From the NCBI RefSeq assembly GCF_022267375.1, contig NZ_JAIZBH010000001.1:1093501-1157500 (forward strand): DNA of 64,000 nucleotides. The letters run 5' to 3'. Within the stretch, counting starts at the first letter, position 1; each line of letters opens with the position of its first letter. A program made the position numbers and the translations under genes. Of this stretch, positions 10,921 to 19,886 are shown in pieces. The notes beneath the pieces were generated by a model. That model was given only the letters and a program-made list of their open reading frames with translations. It did no database searches and was not told where the DNA came from. Origin of the DNA: Leptospira sanjuanensis. Lineage in GTDB: Bacteria > Spirochaetota > Leptospiria > Leptospirales > Leptospiraceae.

Positions 10921-11726
10921 AACATTACAAACTACTGATGCTATTAGGGATTTGGCTCTCTTTAGTCCCTTTGTTTTCTCAAGTGGAAGAATATGAGGAT
11001 TGTTTTTCAAAAAAGAGCAACGCGGATTTGAAGAACTTGAACAAGAAACAGAAAGGAAATTCTGTAGACGGTGTGTTCTATACCTCAAACGCAAATATAC
11101 CAGCAAAAGGAATGGTGTGGCAAACTTCGTTTTTTAGAGATAGACCGCCGAAATTTGTAGTTAGTAAAACTAAACCGAAAAACCAGACGCAGAATGAATG
11201 GGCAGAAGATACGTGTCGCTTTAACGCATACAAGATTCAAGATCAACAGCCAGGAACATTTTGGTGTGAAGGAGTTCCAGGAACTGGAATTGGTGAAGTT
11301 GTGGTAGGATTGGCTGATTTAGAAAACAAGAACTATTTCTATATCTTACCAGGACATCAATATAAAAGAAAAACTTTCGAATCGTATTCCCGCCCATCGG
11401 AAGTTGTAGTCCATTATTTACTTCCCGGAGCAACGGATACTTCTCAAGCCGGTGGAACGATGCTACTTGATGTATCGTATTTTGGTAAACAGTCTGTAAA
11501 GCTCAGCGCAGAACCTGGCTATCAAAAGATTGAAATCCAACCTTACAAAGACATTTTGAAAGAAATGAAGGGAATGAAGGTAAGAGAGGGTGAGACTTTG
11601 ATCCTTGTCGCGATCGAAATCAAGTCCGTGATCGAGGGTAAAGAAAACAAAGAGCATACTTGCATTGCGGAGATTGGAAATTTCAAAGACGATGCGTTTT
11701 ACAAAAAGGCGACGCTTCGGGACTGA
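10902..11726 (+). CDS. Secreted partner of the gene 1 tail (possible immunity protein)
   Basis: 274 residues from ATG 10902, chosen because GGAG lies 6 bases upstream; ATG 10890 has no such site. The gene starts inside the last 19 bases of the giant gene, so the two are translationally coupled. Residues 1-26 form a signal peptide (basic start, LLMLLGIWLSLVPLFS core). The mature protein has scattered Cys and beta-rich sequence and matches no family I recognise. Its position immediately after a Hint-peptidase tail, and the presence of unrelated or distantly related secreted genes at the same place in the other modules, suggest an immunity or tail-binding protein acting outside the cytoplasm. 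That role is inference. Confidence 0.75.
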   Translation: METGKLKHYKLLMLLGIWLSLVPLFSQVEEYEDCFSKKSNADLKNLNKKQKGNSVDGVFYTSNANIPAKGMVWQTSFFRDRPPKFVVSKTKPKNQTQNEWAEDTCRFNAYKIQDQQPGTFWCEGVPGTGIGEVVVGLADLENKNYFYILPGHQYKRKTFESYSRPSEVVVHYLLPGATDTSQAGGTMLLDVSYFGKQSVKLSAEPGYQKIEIQPYKDILKEMKGMKVREGETLILVAIEIKSVIEGKENKEHTCIAEIGNFKDDAFYKKATLRD

Positions 11727-11744
11727 ATTCCAAAGAAGAAACGC

Positions 11745-11954
11745 ATGAAATCCAACGGAACACAAAAAGGCTTCGTCCTCGGCGAAGCGGTTCGGGACAA
11801 AACGACGGGTCAAACGATGTATGTGGAGAAGGCTTGGAGCCCGACTGTACCTTGCATTTACTTCGATGCAGAGACGGAAAGTCTTGTGAAGGTGGATCTG
11901 TTGCCTGAAAACTTGGAGAGGATCAAGGAGATATTGCCGTATTTACCGAAGTGA
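11745..11954 (+). CDS. 69-residue DUF2158/YodC-like protein (module end)
   Basis: 69 residues, ATG 11745, no signal peptide, so cytoplasmic. Pattern: TQKGFVLGE-V, TGQ-M-VE, a central V-C-YFD, then LPENLERIK and a terminal LPYLPK. The GE-V / TG-x-M-V / C-x-x-FD spacing resembles the small DUF2158 (YodC-like) family, a beta-barrel-sized protein of unknown function. It is the last gene of the gene 1 module, 18 bases after the partner gene. Near-identical genes close every other tail module in the window (18571, 32956, 48147, 54093), so it is tied to the modules and not to one tail type. Function unknown. Confidence 0.8.
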   Translation: MKSNGTQKGFVLGEAVRDKTTGQTMYVEKAWSPTVPCIYFDAETESLVKVDLLPENLERIKEILPYLPK

Positions 11955-12092
11955 AGAACTTGCAAACCCGCGAATGGCAAGGAACAACAAGAAAGGTTCT
12001 CTATTGAAAGGACATACAGTTTTACATGTGAATCAGGCGAACAAAAATTTCCTTCAACTTCTCCTTTCCCATTGACAAAAGCACTCTGTAGA

Positions 12093-12118
12093 CGACTCTT
12101 TGATGTATCAAAGAGTCG
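12093..12118. terminator. Strong hairpin between gene 1 and gene 2 modules
   Basis: Two perfect 11-base arms (CGACTCTTTGA and its complement) surround a TGTA loop. It is not followed by a clear T run, so it may be a bidirectional or Rho-assisted terminator or an RNA structure. At 11955-11975 there is what looks like a decayed copy of the intrinsic terminator seen intact at 48366. Confidence 0.4.
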
Positions 12119-12201
12119 GTTCCTGACTCAGCAACTTTCCTTTCATTTTTTTCTCCAAACTTTCAACGGCTAACGTTAAAAACATTCCGACTGCACAGGC
12201 T

Positions 12202-15200
12202 GTGCGAAGCAATCAACTGCTGAAAGAGAAAGTATTTCCCCGCGAGAGGGATCGTAGCGTAAATCCGGCATTGCACCATCGAGTAATACGCTGTTCTTTT
12301 TCTTTCTTTGCACTTGATGGTGCGATGCTGATTGAAGCGGAGAGCGCGTTTCGCGAAGCGAACTCGCCCAACGCCTTAGGCCAAGTTGCGATCGGATATA
12401 TGGAGATGCGCCAGGCAAAAGAAGAGCTTGGAATGCGTAGCGGAGCGTTTTCTTTACAATCTCTTGGCGGTGAGTTTAAGCGAGTCGTAGCTGGGATATC
12501 TGGTAATATCGGCGAGGTTGTGGGAGCGGGAATTAAATCGAGCGCTCATATCACGGGAGATCTTGGATTAACGTCGGAGAAATACGAAAAACATATCAAT
12601 CAAGAAACCAGATCGATCCTGAACGAACTGAAACTGAGGGATCTGAAAGAAGATATTAAAAACTGGGATACGACGCAACAGGTGCTTGCGAGCGCTTCTG
12701 TGAAGGAATACGGCAGAGTTACGCATATGGATCCTGCTCAAATCGAGCTTTGGTCGAAACAGGCGAGCGACTTTGTGGTGCGCAAACAAGCGGAGCGGGA
12801 TTTACACAGACGGGACGGGATGCTGACCAACGGACTGCCGCTTACACTGGGATACAGCTCCCTTTTTATCCTTGACAACAAGTTGTTCAACGGAGGAATC
12901 ACGTCTCTCATATCGAAGGGATTCAAAGGAATTCTGACTTCGGTAGCGGATTTAGGGAACATGCTGGGAGAATCGGTCGTACCTTCGGACCTCCGTTCTT
13001 CGATATATGACCAAAGTAAAGAGTGGCACAACAAGATAACGCTGGAAGACGTGAAAGGCAGAACGGGACAAGGCATTATCAACAAAGCGTATGTAGAAAC
13101 GGAGATGCGTAACGTCCTTTTTGACAAGATCGGCGAGGCATTGACGGGAGATCCTGCAATGGGTCACAATCTGGGGTTATTGCTCAAATACCAAATCGAC
13201 AAACAAGAGGCGAGAAAGGCAGCGAGAGAACAAAGACTGAAGGATGCTGAGGTATTGGTCCAGTTAGCAGCAGCGGCAGCAGTGACCTATTTCGGCGGTC
13301 CCGCGGGAATTCAGATGTTAAATTCGGTGATCGGAACGGGTGCGACGGCGATTAACACAACATTGGCGACGGTTGGGCTTTCGCTTAACAATGCGCAGGT
13401 GGCCATGCTTGCGGCGAGTACAGCGGCGACGATGGCGATCGAAAACAGAATCAACGGGGCAAATGGCTCGGCTGCAGCCCTTGTAAACGGCCTCATCTCG
13501 ACGGCGACCTTAGGAGTAAAAACTCCTCTTACGGGCTACGTAACGTATACCAAACATCAGAACGCGAACCTTTTGACGGGTCAACACGAAGTGAAAGGCG
13601 GTTGGGGCGGTGGAGTTAGCTTGAACGTGTCCGGTGTCAAAGGGTTACCTGGGGGAGAAATATTAAAGACCGCGTTGGAAGGAATGAAAATGAGCAATCT
13701 AACCTTGGGACTGAGCTACAATGCTGATCAAGGTCTTGGAATGAACGTGAACACGAACTTTACGAACAACGTAGGCTTAGGGTTAGACTACAACTTTAAA
13801 AGCGGCAGCTATACCGCGAACGCGAGCTATGACGTGAACAAGGCAGGTGGAAAGTCTTGGGCGAACGGGAGCGTGAACGTATCGGCGAGTAGAGAAGGTC
13901 ACTCGAGTTTAGCGTTGTCTTACAACCACGACGGAAACACGGCGATTCCTCAGAGACTGAGAGGAGGGGGAGCGACGCTTGACTTAGGGAATGACGGTGT
14001 ATTGGGTTTTAGCATCCAGGGACTGAAAGGGGCTACGATCGGTACTGTGAGCTACAACACGAACAGTCATGGTTGGGAACAGGCGACTTTGAACCAGAAT
14101 TTCCAGAACGAATATCTTCAAGGTGTGACAGCTGAGAACAGCTCTTACAATCACGAGAAGTCTCAGATGGAGATCTTGCGTACGGAGCTGAGTATTGCGA
14201 CGCAGATGGAGAAACCGTTGTTTACGCAAGCAGATGTGGACAAGTATTTACCTAAAAACAAGGACGGCAGTATCGACGTAGAGAATGCACAGCCTGAGAA
14301 GTTGTTAGAGAAATGGAACGCGCACAAGGAAGCGATGTCCCAAACGCCTGAGGGCTTGCAGAAGTGGAAGGACGATGTAACGAGAGCCGGAGAAAGATCG
14401 GGGATTGAGATCCGCTTCAACGACGGTAAGAGTGCAACGAGCACTTTCGGTAAGTTTGTAACGGGAATGTTCGGAGATATTGCCCAGAGTTTCGGTATTG
14501 CGAACGACGGAAGCAAGATGGTGGACAAGGCGGGCGTATTTCATTTAGACACGTGTTTTGTTGCCGGAACACCTGTGCGAACAGAATCAGGCTTCAAGGT
14601 TATTGAAGATGTGAAAATCGGAGACAAAGTTTTGTCTTGGAACGAGAAGAGTGGAGTCTTTGAGACAAAGAAAGTCACCGAGACGTTCATACACGAAGTT
14701 CCTCAGTTATTTTATATGGAACTCGACGGGGAAGAAGTGTTGCAGACTACTTGGAACCACCCGTTTAGAAGAAGAAACAAGGCCGCGAACTCTGAAGTTG
14801 CAACGACCGAGCTTATTTCTCGGAAAGGCGCATTGTTAAATGCGGGAATGAGTGCAAGTGAGGAGATTCCCCTTTCTACAGACGCGAATGCGTCTAATGC
14901 AAACACCGACACTGTGCAAACATCAGAGTGGGTGAAGGTAGAAGACCTCCGCTTGAGAGATCAAGTTCTCAAAGCAGACGGAAGTTGGGCGAGAGTTACT
15001 GGGATCTTTCACTACAACACAGAACCAACTAAGGTATACAACTTTGAAGTTGAAGACAACCACACGTATATCGTTGGAGAGACAGGATACGTTGTCCACA
15101 ACTACGTAAACGAAAGTAAGGAAGTCAATGCGGCTTTAGTTAGAACGGATAACCTACTCAAGCTTTCCAAAGGCGACAGAGAATTGGTCAGTAGTTTAGA

Positions 15201-17820
15201 CGACTTGAAGCATTTAGGAAGAGAATTCAACAAGAACGCGATAGAAGCAAACAAAGAGACGAATCGTTTGATGTTCGAGAACGCTTCCGCAATCCAAACA
15301 CATGAAGTTCAGGGTAAAAAGAATTTAGACTTTGTGAATATGGTTCGGAGTAGAGACGCTGACAACTTACCTGGAATCGGGAAGATGCGTGAGATGTTGA
15401 AGGGAGTGAACGGAGAGAAAGGATATACGAAATCCCAGCTTGCGGCCATCGATACCTGGCTGAAACAGGATCTTTCGAAGAATCTACCTTCAGGCGTAGC
15501 TGGTATGAAGGATGTGGTAACCGGCTATTCTTCCGGAGCGTTTAGCTTGGGAGGAATTAAGGTCGGAGGCGGAAAGTCTTTAGCTGAGCTTGGAACGCAC
15601 GTAGGACTTTGGAAACTGGGAAGAGAACTTGGAAGCGTAGACGGTATGAATGCCGGTCGTCAGAAGATTCAGGAAACACAAACGAACATGGCTGCGCATC
15701 AGAACAAGATGAAGGAACGCGGGATTGCTGAAGCGAAAGCGATCCGAGAAGTCGAGAATCGTGTTGAGACTTACGTATCGAAAACGTATGGCAATGATCC
15801 AAGGTTTGCGGAAGCGATTGTAAATTCGAGAACGATCGGGAAGAACGACCTAAGTAAGAATACGGGCGGAGTTGATTTTGAAACGAAGAAGAAAGCGTTT
15901 GAATCGAACTTGAAACCGGAACACGTAACCAAAGTCCAAGAATTTGACAAACAAAAGACCGCGATTTTAGACAATCAGAAGCGACTTGAGAGAGAGGACT
16001 ACGAGAGACACCAAAGAAATCATGCAGGTGAAAAATATGTTCGATCACCTGAGTTAAATCAGAGACGTGAGAAGATGATTGCAACTTTGGAACATTTGGA
16101 GAAGCGGAAGTCGACGTATTTGAATGAGACGGTTGCACCGTTTCCTCATGAAAGCAGGCGTGTTGAACTTGAGAAGCTTGCTCTGAATGGAAAGTTAACC
16201 AACGAAGACCGCAACGAGTTAAGCAAAATTAATACTGCGAAGAAGGATCACGAAACAAACGTAGCCGCACTTTTTGACAAAGACTCAACGACGATGCACA
16301 ATCAGTTGGAGAGAAATTTTGGAGTAGAGAGGAGCGTAGTTGTTAAGAATCGTTTTGAACAATCGGAAACGGTTCAAAACCTTGAGACAAAACTTGCCGG
16401 ATTAGATCCTAAAGATCCGAAGACCGCAAAAGAGAGATCGGAAGTTCAGAATCAATTGAAGAAGGCAGAGGAACGTCTTGCACAGATTGACAAAAACTTT
16501 TTGGAGTATGAGCCGAAGAGAAAGGTGATTAACGGGAAGGAAGAACCGTTAGGCGACTATGTTCTCCGGAAACAGCAATCGTATGAACAGGAAGGGCCCG
16601 CGATTAAAGACATTGTGAAACAGTTGGAAACGAGAAAGGAAACGTTGGAAAAGCTGGGTGATGTGAAGAAGGTTGAAGAGATCGATCGTAAAATTGTAAA
16701 ATATGAAGAGCGCGAAAAGAGATCTAAAGGATTTGCCGAAGACACGGCTTTTACATTAGCGGCGAAAGAAGATGCAAAGTCTCGTGCGGAAGGCAAGCCG
16801 GCGACAGCGGTAGCGGCTCTTGAGAGATATATGACTCACAAGGACGAGAAGGGATTTATCACGAGAACGCTTCCGATTGACGAGGCTCATCCGGATTTTG
16901 CCCATCCAATCGGAAACAAACCGTTTAACAACAAAGTGACGTATACGTCTCATTATGGCGAAGCGGGATACCGTTACGAAAAAACGGCGGCAGATACGGC
17001 TTTAGATCCAGTGAACCACATCGGTAACGACTTTGCTGCGGATTACGGTGAAAAAGTGAATACGATGTTGAATGGAAAGGTGGTTGGGATTTCGAAAGGA
17101 TTAGAGATCAAGGTTCCTTCGAGCGCGTTAGAAAAAGCGGGAGTGATCTATTTACCGGAAGGCACTCATCCTGACGGAAGCCCTAGAAAAGAAGGCTTGT
17201 ATCTTGAAGGGGAGAAAACGCCGCTAAGCCGTGACGCATTGGCTAAGTTGGATCCGGACTTTAAAAATTCTAAATATGACGGAATTCGAATGAAGGGTGT
17301 GGTCTACAGCAAGGGAGGAACTAAGGAGTTTCCGGTTGCCGGGTTCTATACGATGGTTTCCTCAAACAAAGGTCAATTGTTGAGTGAAAGACAAGTAGAG
17401 CATCAGATACCGAGGGAAGCCGTTGAGAGTGTAAACGATCCGAAGAAAATGAATCAGATTGTGAATTCTGGAGGGAACAGTGTAACGATCGAGAGTAAGT
17501 TTGACGGAGAATTATCGGGAACTTTCCAAATCGAATACAAACACTTTATGGAAGATCCGAGCCAATGGGTAGAGGTAGGGAAGCCGATCCAAGCTGGTAA
17601 ACAGATTGGAAACGTAGGAAGCACGGGAAGATCGACAGGTCCGCACATGCACACAACGGTAAAATATTATGTGACGACTGAGAATCCGATGTTAGATCCA
17701 TCGATTTTACCGAAGGGTATGTATGTGGAAAAGAGTGATTGGAAAGGAACGTATTTAGAGATCAATGGAGACTACTTTTTGAACGAGATGCTTCCAAAAA
17801 GATTGAAGAAAAGGAAGTAA
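12202..17820 (+). CDS. 5'-truncated TIGR04388-like paralogue fused to element-borne Hint-M23 tail (gene 2)
   Basis: The frame opens at GTG 12202 but the true start is unclear; no ribosome-binding site or signal peptide is visible. Bases 12373-14553 match gene 1 bases 5146-7326 almost letter for letter, so the 5' two-fifths of the ancestral gene is missing. The element begins at the TGTTTT codons for Cys785-Phe786. From there the Hint domain (Cys785, TTWNHPF, His966-Asn967) and the rest of the tail come from the inserted element. A long charged coiled coil follows, then an M23 (LytM-like) peptidase with His1606-x3-Asp1610 and His1815-Met-His1817, the zinc ligands and catalytic motif. The known role of M23 enzymes is peptidoglycan cross-bridge cleavage. 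Without a signal peptide it may be a recombination reservoir and not an exported product. Confidence 0.8.
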   Translation: MRSNQLLKEKVFPRERDRSVNPALHHRVIRCSFSFFALDGAMLIEAESAFREANSPNALGQVAIGYMEMRQAKEELGMRSGAFSLQSLGGEFKRVVAGISGNIGEVVGAGIKSSAHITGDLGLTSEKYEKHINQETRSILNELKLRDLKEDIKNWDTTQQVLASASVKEYGRVTHMDPAQIELWSKQASDFVVRKQAERDLHRRDGMLTNGLPLTLGYSSLFILDNKLFNGGITSLISKGFKGILTSVADLGNMLGESVVPSDLRSSIYDQSKEWHNKITLEDVKGRTGQGIINKAYVETEMRNVLFDKIGEALTGDPAMGHNLGLLLKYQIDKQEARKAAREQRLKDAEVLVQLAAAAAVTYFGGPAGIQMLNSVIGTGATAINTTLATVGLSLNNAQVAMLAASTAATMAIENRINGANGSAAALVNGLISTATLGVKTPLTGYVTYTKHQNANLLTGQHEVKGGWGGGVSLNVSGVKGLPGGEILKTALEGMKMSNLTLGLSYNADQGLGMNVNTNFTNNVGLGLDYNFKSGSYTANASYDVNKAGGKSWANGSVNVSASREGHSSLALSYNHDGNTAIPQRLRGGGATLDLGNDGVLGFSIQGLKGATIGTVSYNTNSHGWEQATLNQNFQNEYLQGVTAENSSYNHEKSQMEILRTELSIATQMEKPLFTQADVDKYLPKNKDGSIDVENAQPEKLLEKWNAHKEAMSQTPEGLQKWKDDVTRAGERSGIEIRFNDGKSATSTFGKFVTGMFGDIAQSFGIANDGSKMVDKAGVFHLDTCFVAGTPVRTESGFKVIEDVKIGDKVLSWNEKSGVFETKKVTETFIHEVPQLFYMELDGEEVLQTTWNHPFRRRNKAANSEVATTELISRKGALLNAGMSASEEIPLSTDANASNANTDTVQTSEWVKVEDLRLRDQVLKADGSWARVTGIFHYNTEPTKVYNFEVEDNHTYIVGETGYVVHNYVNESKEVNAALVRTDNLLKLSKGDRELVSSLDDLKHLGREFNKNAIEANKETNRLMFENASAIQTHEVQGKKNLDFVNMVRSRDADNLPGIGKMREMLKGVNGEKGYTKSQLAAIDTWLKQDLSKNLPSGVAGMKDVVTGYSSGAFSLGGIKVGGGKSLAELGTHVGLWKLGRELGSVDGMNAGRQKIQETQTNMAAHQNKMKERGIAEAKAIREVENRVETYVSKTYGNDPRFAEAIVNSRTIGKNDLSKNTGGVDFETKKKAFESNLKPEHVTKVQEFDKQKTAILDNQKRLEREDYERHQRNHAGEKYVRSPELNQRREKMIATLEHLEKRKSTYLNETVAPFPHESRRVELEKLALNGKLTNEDRNELSKINTAKKDHETNVAALFDKDSTTMHNQLERNFGVERSVVVKNRFEQSETVQNLETKLAGLDPKDPKTAKERSEVQNQLKKAEERLAQIDKNFLEYEPKRKVINGKEEPLGDYVLRKQQSYEQEGPAIKDIVKQLETRKETLEKLGDVKKVEEIDRKIVKYEEREKRSKGFAEDTAFTLAAKEDAKSRAEGKPATAVAALERYMTHKDEKGFITRTLPIDEAHPDFAHPIGNKPFNNKVTYTSHYGEAGYRYEKTAADTALDPVNHIGNDFAADYGEKVNTMLNGKVVGISKGLEIKVPSSALEKAGVIYLPEGTHPDGSPRKEGLYLEGEKTPLSRDALAKLDPDFKNSKYDGIRMKGVVYSKGGTKEFPVAGFYTMVSSNKGQLLSERQVEHQIPREAVESVNDPKKMNQIVNSGGNSVTIESKFDGELSGTFQIEYKHFMEDPSQWVEVGKPIQAGKQIGNVGSTGRSTGPHMHTTVKYYVTTENPMLDPSILPKGMYVEKSDWKGTYLEINGDYFLNEMLPKRLKKRK
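12241..12372. repeat. 132-bp repeat joined to truncated paralogues, copy 1
   Basis: Nearly identical to 48473-48604. Both copies end directly at the sequence GCCTTAGG where homology to gene 1 (base 5146) begins, so the repeat marks the truncation point of both paralogues. It contains inverted 12-base arms (CATTGCACCATC and GATGGTGCGATG, one mismatch). It may be a mobile or recombinogenic short element, or the remnant of a shared ancestral deletion. Confidence 0.7.
14554..14559 (+). other. Left attachment core (attL), Hint Cys-Phe codons
   Basis: TGTTTT is common to all three junctions (14554, 28939, 43324), and the two flanks change independently around it. It encodes Cys785-Phe786 of gene 2, the catalytic first residues of the Hint domain, so the frame is preserved whichever tail is joined. 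Confidence 0.75.
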
Positions 17821-17838
17821 GTGGAGGGAATAGCCAGT

Positions 17839-18501
17839 ATGATGCAAAAGTATATTTCGAAAATATTTTATCTTCTTCTAATATTTCTTTTCTTTGAGTG
17901 TAAATTTTTCGGACCGGAGTGGAAGTCTGGTCCGAGTGAAGAGATGTTTGCCGAAGATATCAAATACATCCGAGCGAGTTCAGATATTGAAAAGCAGTTT
18001 GAAGATGCAAAGTTAGACCCGAGGCAGATTGCAAAGGATCATTTGGTTCCTCAAATTCAAAAATTCAAGGAAGCAATTCGAAAGAAACTTGCTTACAAGT
18101 TAGTCGGTTTAACAAGTCCTAGTTTATCTGATTCGTATGCCGCTGGGTATTATTCCTCGTCATACGCTGCAAGTGAAGCTTGGGAAAAAAGTTTTGAAAC
18201 AGGGCGCGCTTGGTGTGAGTTTGATCTGTTTTTCAAAACGAAGATTGTGTCGTTTGAGATTGTTCCGAGTAGCGTAATCAACAACAATATTTCGTACGAA
18301 GTATATCTGAGACAAGAAGGTCAAACGGGGAAATTAACAAGAGAAGATGCGTATGATGAAAGGAAAAACACCTTCTTACTTCATTTTGGAATTCTGAAAG
18401 ACAAGAAGGGGGAGTTTACTGCAATGGGGATCAGCGGCTTTGCGGGACATTGCCCGTTGACAGAAGACCAGTTTCATCCTGACTTTGGGAAGACGAAGTA
18501 G
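17839..18501 (+). CDS. Lipoprotein partner of the M23 tail (putative immunity protein), copy A
   Basis: 220 residues from ATG 17839, which has GGAGGG about 12 bases upstream; the in-frame GTG at 17821 is less likely. Leader MMQKYISK plus a Leu/Phe-rich core ends in FFEC with Cys21 as the probable lipidated residue, a spirochaete-type lipobox. The mature part has an Ala/Ser/Tyr-rich segment (about residues 95-110) and a beta-rich C-terminal half; no family recognised. It lies 18 bases after the M23 tail gene and has a close homologue after the other M23 tail (53373), so it tracks this tail type. A periplasmic lipoprotein is well placed to block a peptidoglycan endopeptidase, but this is inference. 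Confidence 0.75.
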   Translation: MMQKYISKIFYLLLIFLFFECKFFGPEWKSGPSEEMFAEDIKYIRASSDIEKQFEDAKLDPRQIAKDHLVPQIQKFKEAIRKKLAYKLVGLTSPSLSDSYAAGYYSSSYAASEAWEKSFETGRAWCEFDLFFKTKIVSFEIVPSSVINNNISYEVYLRQEGQTGKLTREDAYDERKNTFLLHFGILKDKKGEFTAMGISGFAGHCPLTEDQFHPDFGKTK

Positions 18502-18570
18502 AGAAATTAAAGATTAAGAGAGCCGTTAAGGGACTTTGAGTTTGAGAGACTTTATCAAAAACGCTGAGAT

Positions 18571-18780
18571 ATGAAAGAGAGCGGAACACAGAAGGGCTTT
18601 GTTTTGGGTGAACCTGTAAGGAACAAAGAGACTGGCCAGAAGATGTATGTAGAAAAAGTTTGGAACCCGACTGTGTCTTGCGTTTACTTTGATGCTGAGA
18701 AGGACGCTCTCGTAAAGGTTGAGATGTTGCCTGAGAATTTGGAAAGAATCAAGGGAATGTTACCGTATCTTCCGAAGTGA
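18571..18780 (+). CDS. 69-residue DUF2158/YodC-like protein, element copy A
   Basis: 69 residues with the same GE-V, TGQKM-VE, V-C-YFD and LPENLERIK pattern as the copy at 11745. It ends the tail module, and a terminator follows about 50 bases later. The element thus carries the complete three-gene module (tail, partner, small protein). Cytoplasmic, function unknown. Confidence 0.8.
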   Translation: MKESGTQKGFVLGEPVRNKETGQKMYVEKVWNPTVSCVYFDAEKDALVKVEMLPENLERIKGMLPYLPK

Positions 18781-18829
18781 GGGAGCGTTCGAACTTTTGA
18801 TTCAAAAAGAAAATTCTCCATCTCTTTTT

Positions 18830-18870
18830 ACCCGGTTCTTCCCCCTTCTCGCCGGGGGTTTTTTGTTTTT
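18830..18870 (+). terminator. Intrinsic terminator after the tail module, copy A
   Basis: CCCCC, an 8-base loop and GGGGG are followed directly by TTTTTTGTTTTT; a CCCGG upstream could extend an alternative stem. It separates the cargo module from the plasmid-maintenance genes. Confidence 0.75.
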
Positions 18871-18910
18871 GCGGGCGACCAGGTATATCAAAAAAAGAAT
18901 ACGGGGACTC

Positions 18911-18945
18911 TTGCACTTTGTAAGGCAGTATGATATTGTCAGAAT
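18911..18945 (+). promoter_or_regulatory. Promoter of the 57-residue gene, copy A
   Basis: TTGCAC at 18911, 17-base spacer, TATTGT at 18934-18939. Transcription would begin at or just before ATG 18946, and no ribosome-binding site is seen, so the message may be leaderless. Confidence 0.4.
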
Positions 18946-19119
18946 ATGCAAAACGTACAATATACTCAGGGTGAAGTTGTGACGGTAAAGGCGACGGGTC
19001 AGCAGATGATCGTAGACGCTCAACTTGGAGCTTTCCAGGTGATGTGCCTTGCTTTTGACGAATCAGGTTGGGCTATGTTTGAAATGTCTTTGGATCAGAT
19101 CGAACCTTTCAAGGACTAA
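18946..19119 (+). CDS. 57-residue DUF2158/YodC-like protein, copy A
   Basis: Reading from ATG 18946 gives 57 residues beginning MQNVQYTQGEVV and ending EPFKD. GE-V-x-VKATGQQM-VD, V-x-C-x-AFD and a final EM...L line up with the 69-residue module protein (GE-V, TGQKM-VE, V-x-C-x-YFD, VEM) and with the DUF2158/YodC pattern, so the two small proteins are probably paralogues. The gene converges on the toxin gene on the other strand and their stop codons overlap by 4 bases (19116-19119). It may have a role in the element's regulation or in antagonising a host factor; function unknown. Confidence 0.6.
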   Translation: MQNVQYTQGEVVTVKATGQQMIVDAQLGAFQVMCLAFDESGWAMFEMSLDQIEPFKD

Positions 19120-19451
19120 TCCGATTCACTGATGGACTTGAGAAAGTCCTTGAGTTCTTTGTCAGTGATATTTTCTTTTTCCGCTTTGTCGTAAATGGAA
19201 AGAAGGGATACTACCTTGTCGATTAGGAAGACGCAGGAGATGACTCTGCCTCCGCCTGATTTCCCTTTTCCTTTAGACGCGATCGGAACCCGAATCTTGT
19301 AACAGTTTTGACCGATGGAAGTGCCTTGGGTCGGTTCGTTTTCTAAGGAATCAGAGAGTTCTTTGATTTCTTTTTTGAGAGAAGGATACTTTTTGACTAA
19401 GTCTTTGAGTTCCTTCTCAAAGTTGGGAGTGGGTTTGATTTCAAAGCTCAT
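19116..19451 (-). CDS. RelE/ParE-superfamily toxin, copy A
   Basis: 111 residues. N-terminal TPNFEKELKDLVKKYPSLKKEI helix pair, central CYKIRVPIASKGKGKSGGGRVI and a beta strand segment VSLLSIYDKAEKENI near the end fit the RelE/HigB fold (two helices, then a four-stranded sheet with basic residues). Such toxins cleave ribosome-bound mRNA or poison gyrase. Its start overlaps the end of the upstream gene by 11 bases, the usual antitoxin-first arrangement. It would stabilise the element by post-segregational killing. Which RelE subfamily is not decided. Confidence 0.75.
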   Translation of the reverse strand: MSFEIKPTPNFEKELKDLVKKYPSLKKEIKELSDSLENEPTQGTSIGQNCYKIRVPIASKGKGKSGGGRVISCVFLIDKVVSLLSIYDKAEKENITDKELKDFLKSISESD

Positions 19452-19875
19452 CTAAGAGTTGCTTCATCGATTTGGCTTTGAGTTTGCCTTCTTGAATTAG
19501 TTTTGCTTCTTTGAAACCTTGTTTGATGCCAGCGAAGATTCCTTTTTTAGAAGGCTCTTCCTCTTTTGATTCTAAGATACCAGACAGTTCGTCAATCGTT
19601 TTGATTGTATGGAGAAGAACCTTCTGATATTCCAAATTGAACGCAGATTCGACGGACTTACTTGATTTGCGAATTTGAGATACTACTTTCTTAAATTCTT
19701 TTTGGGATTCGCCTTTGTCGGGCAGAGAGGCGACGAGACGAACCAGAAGGGCGTTGATTTTCTCAAGCTCCAAATTATTTGCTATGATGGTATTGTATTC
19801 CTCAACAGGTAGAACGACGGATGACTTTTTTCCTTTGTCGTCTATGATGAATTGAGTGTGAATGGTTTTTTCCAT
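19441..19875 (-). CDS. Antitoxin partner of RelE-like toxin, copy A
   Basis: 144 residues. The first 30 residues (QFIIDDKGKKSSVVLPVEEYNTII) resemble the DNA-binding strand-helix start of Phd/YefM-type or related antitoxins; the middle is helical and acidic/basic; the end (KLKAKSMKQLLDEL) could be the toxin-binding helix. It is longer than typical antitoxins (70-95 residues). It overlaps the toxin gene and lies 11 bases after the XRE gene, so the three form one minus-strand operon. Assigned as antitoxin mainly from position. Confidence 0.6.
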   Translation of the reverse strand: MEKTIHTQFIIDDKGKKSSVVLPVEEYNTIIANNLELEKINALLVRLVASLPDKGESQKEFKKVVSQIRKSSKSVESAFNLEYQKVLLHTIKTIDELSGILESKEEEPSKKGIFAGIKQGFKEAKLIQEGKLKAKSMKQLLDEL

Positions 19876-19886
19876 ACGAGTGTCGT

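Noticed and set aside
12202..14553. Gene 2 as an independent full-length protein
   Set aside because: It has no signal peptide or ribosome-binding site, and its homology to gene 1 begins abruptly inside the gene at a repeat junction, so it is a truncated copy.
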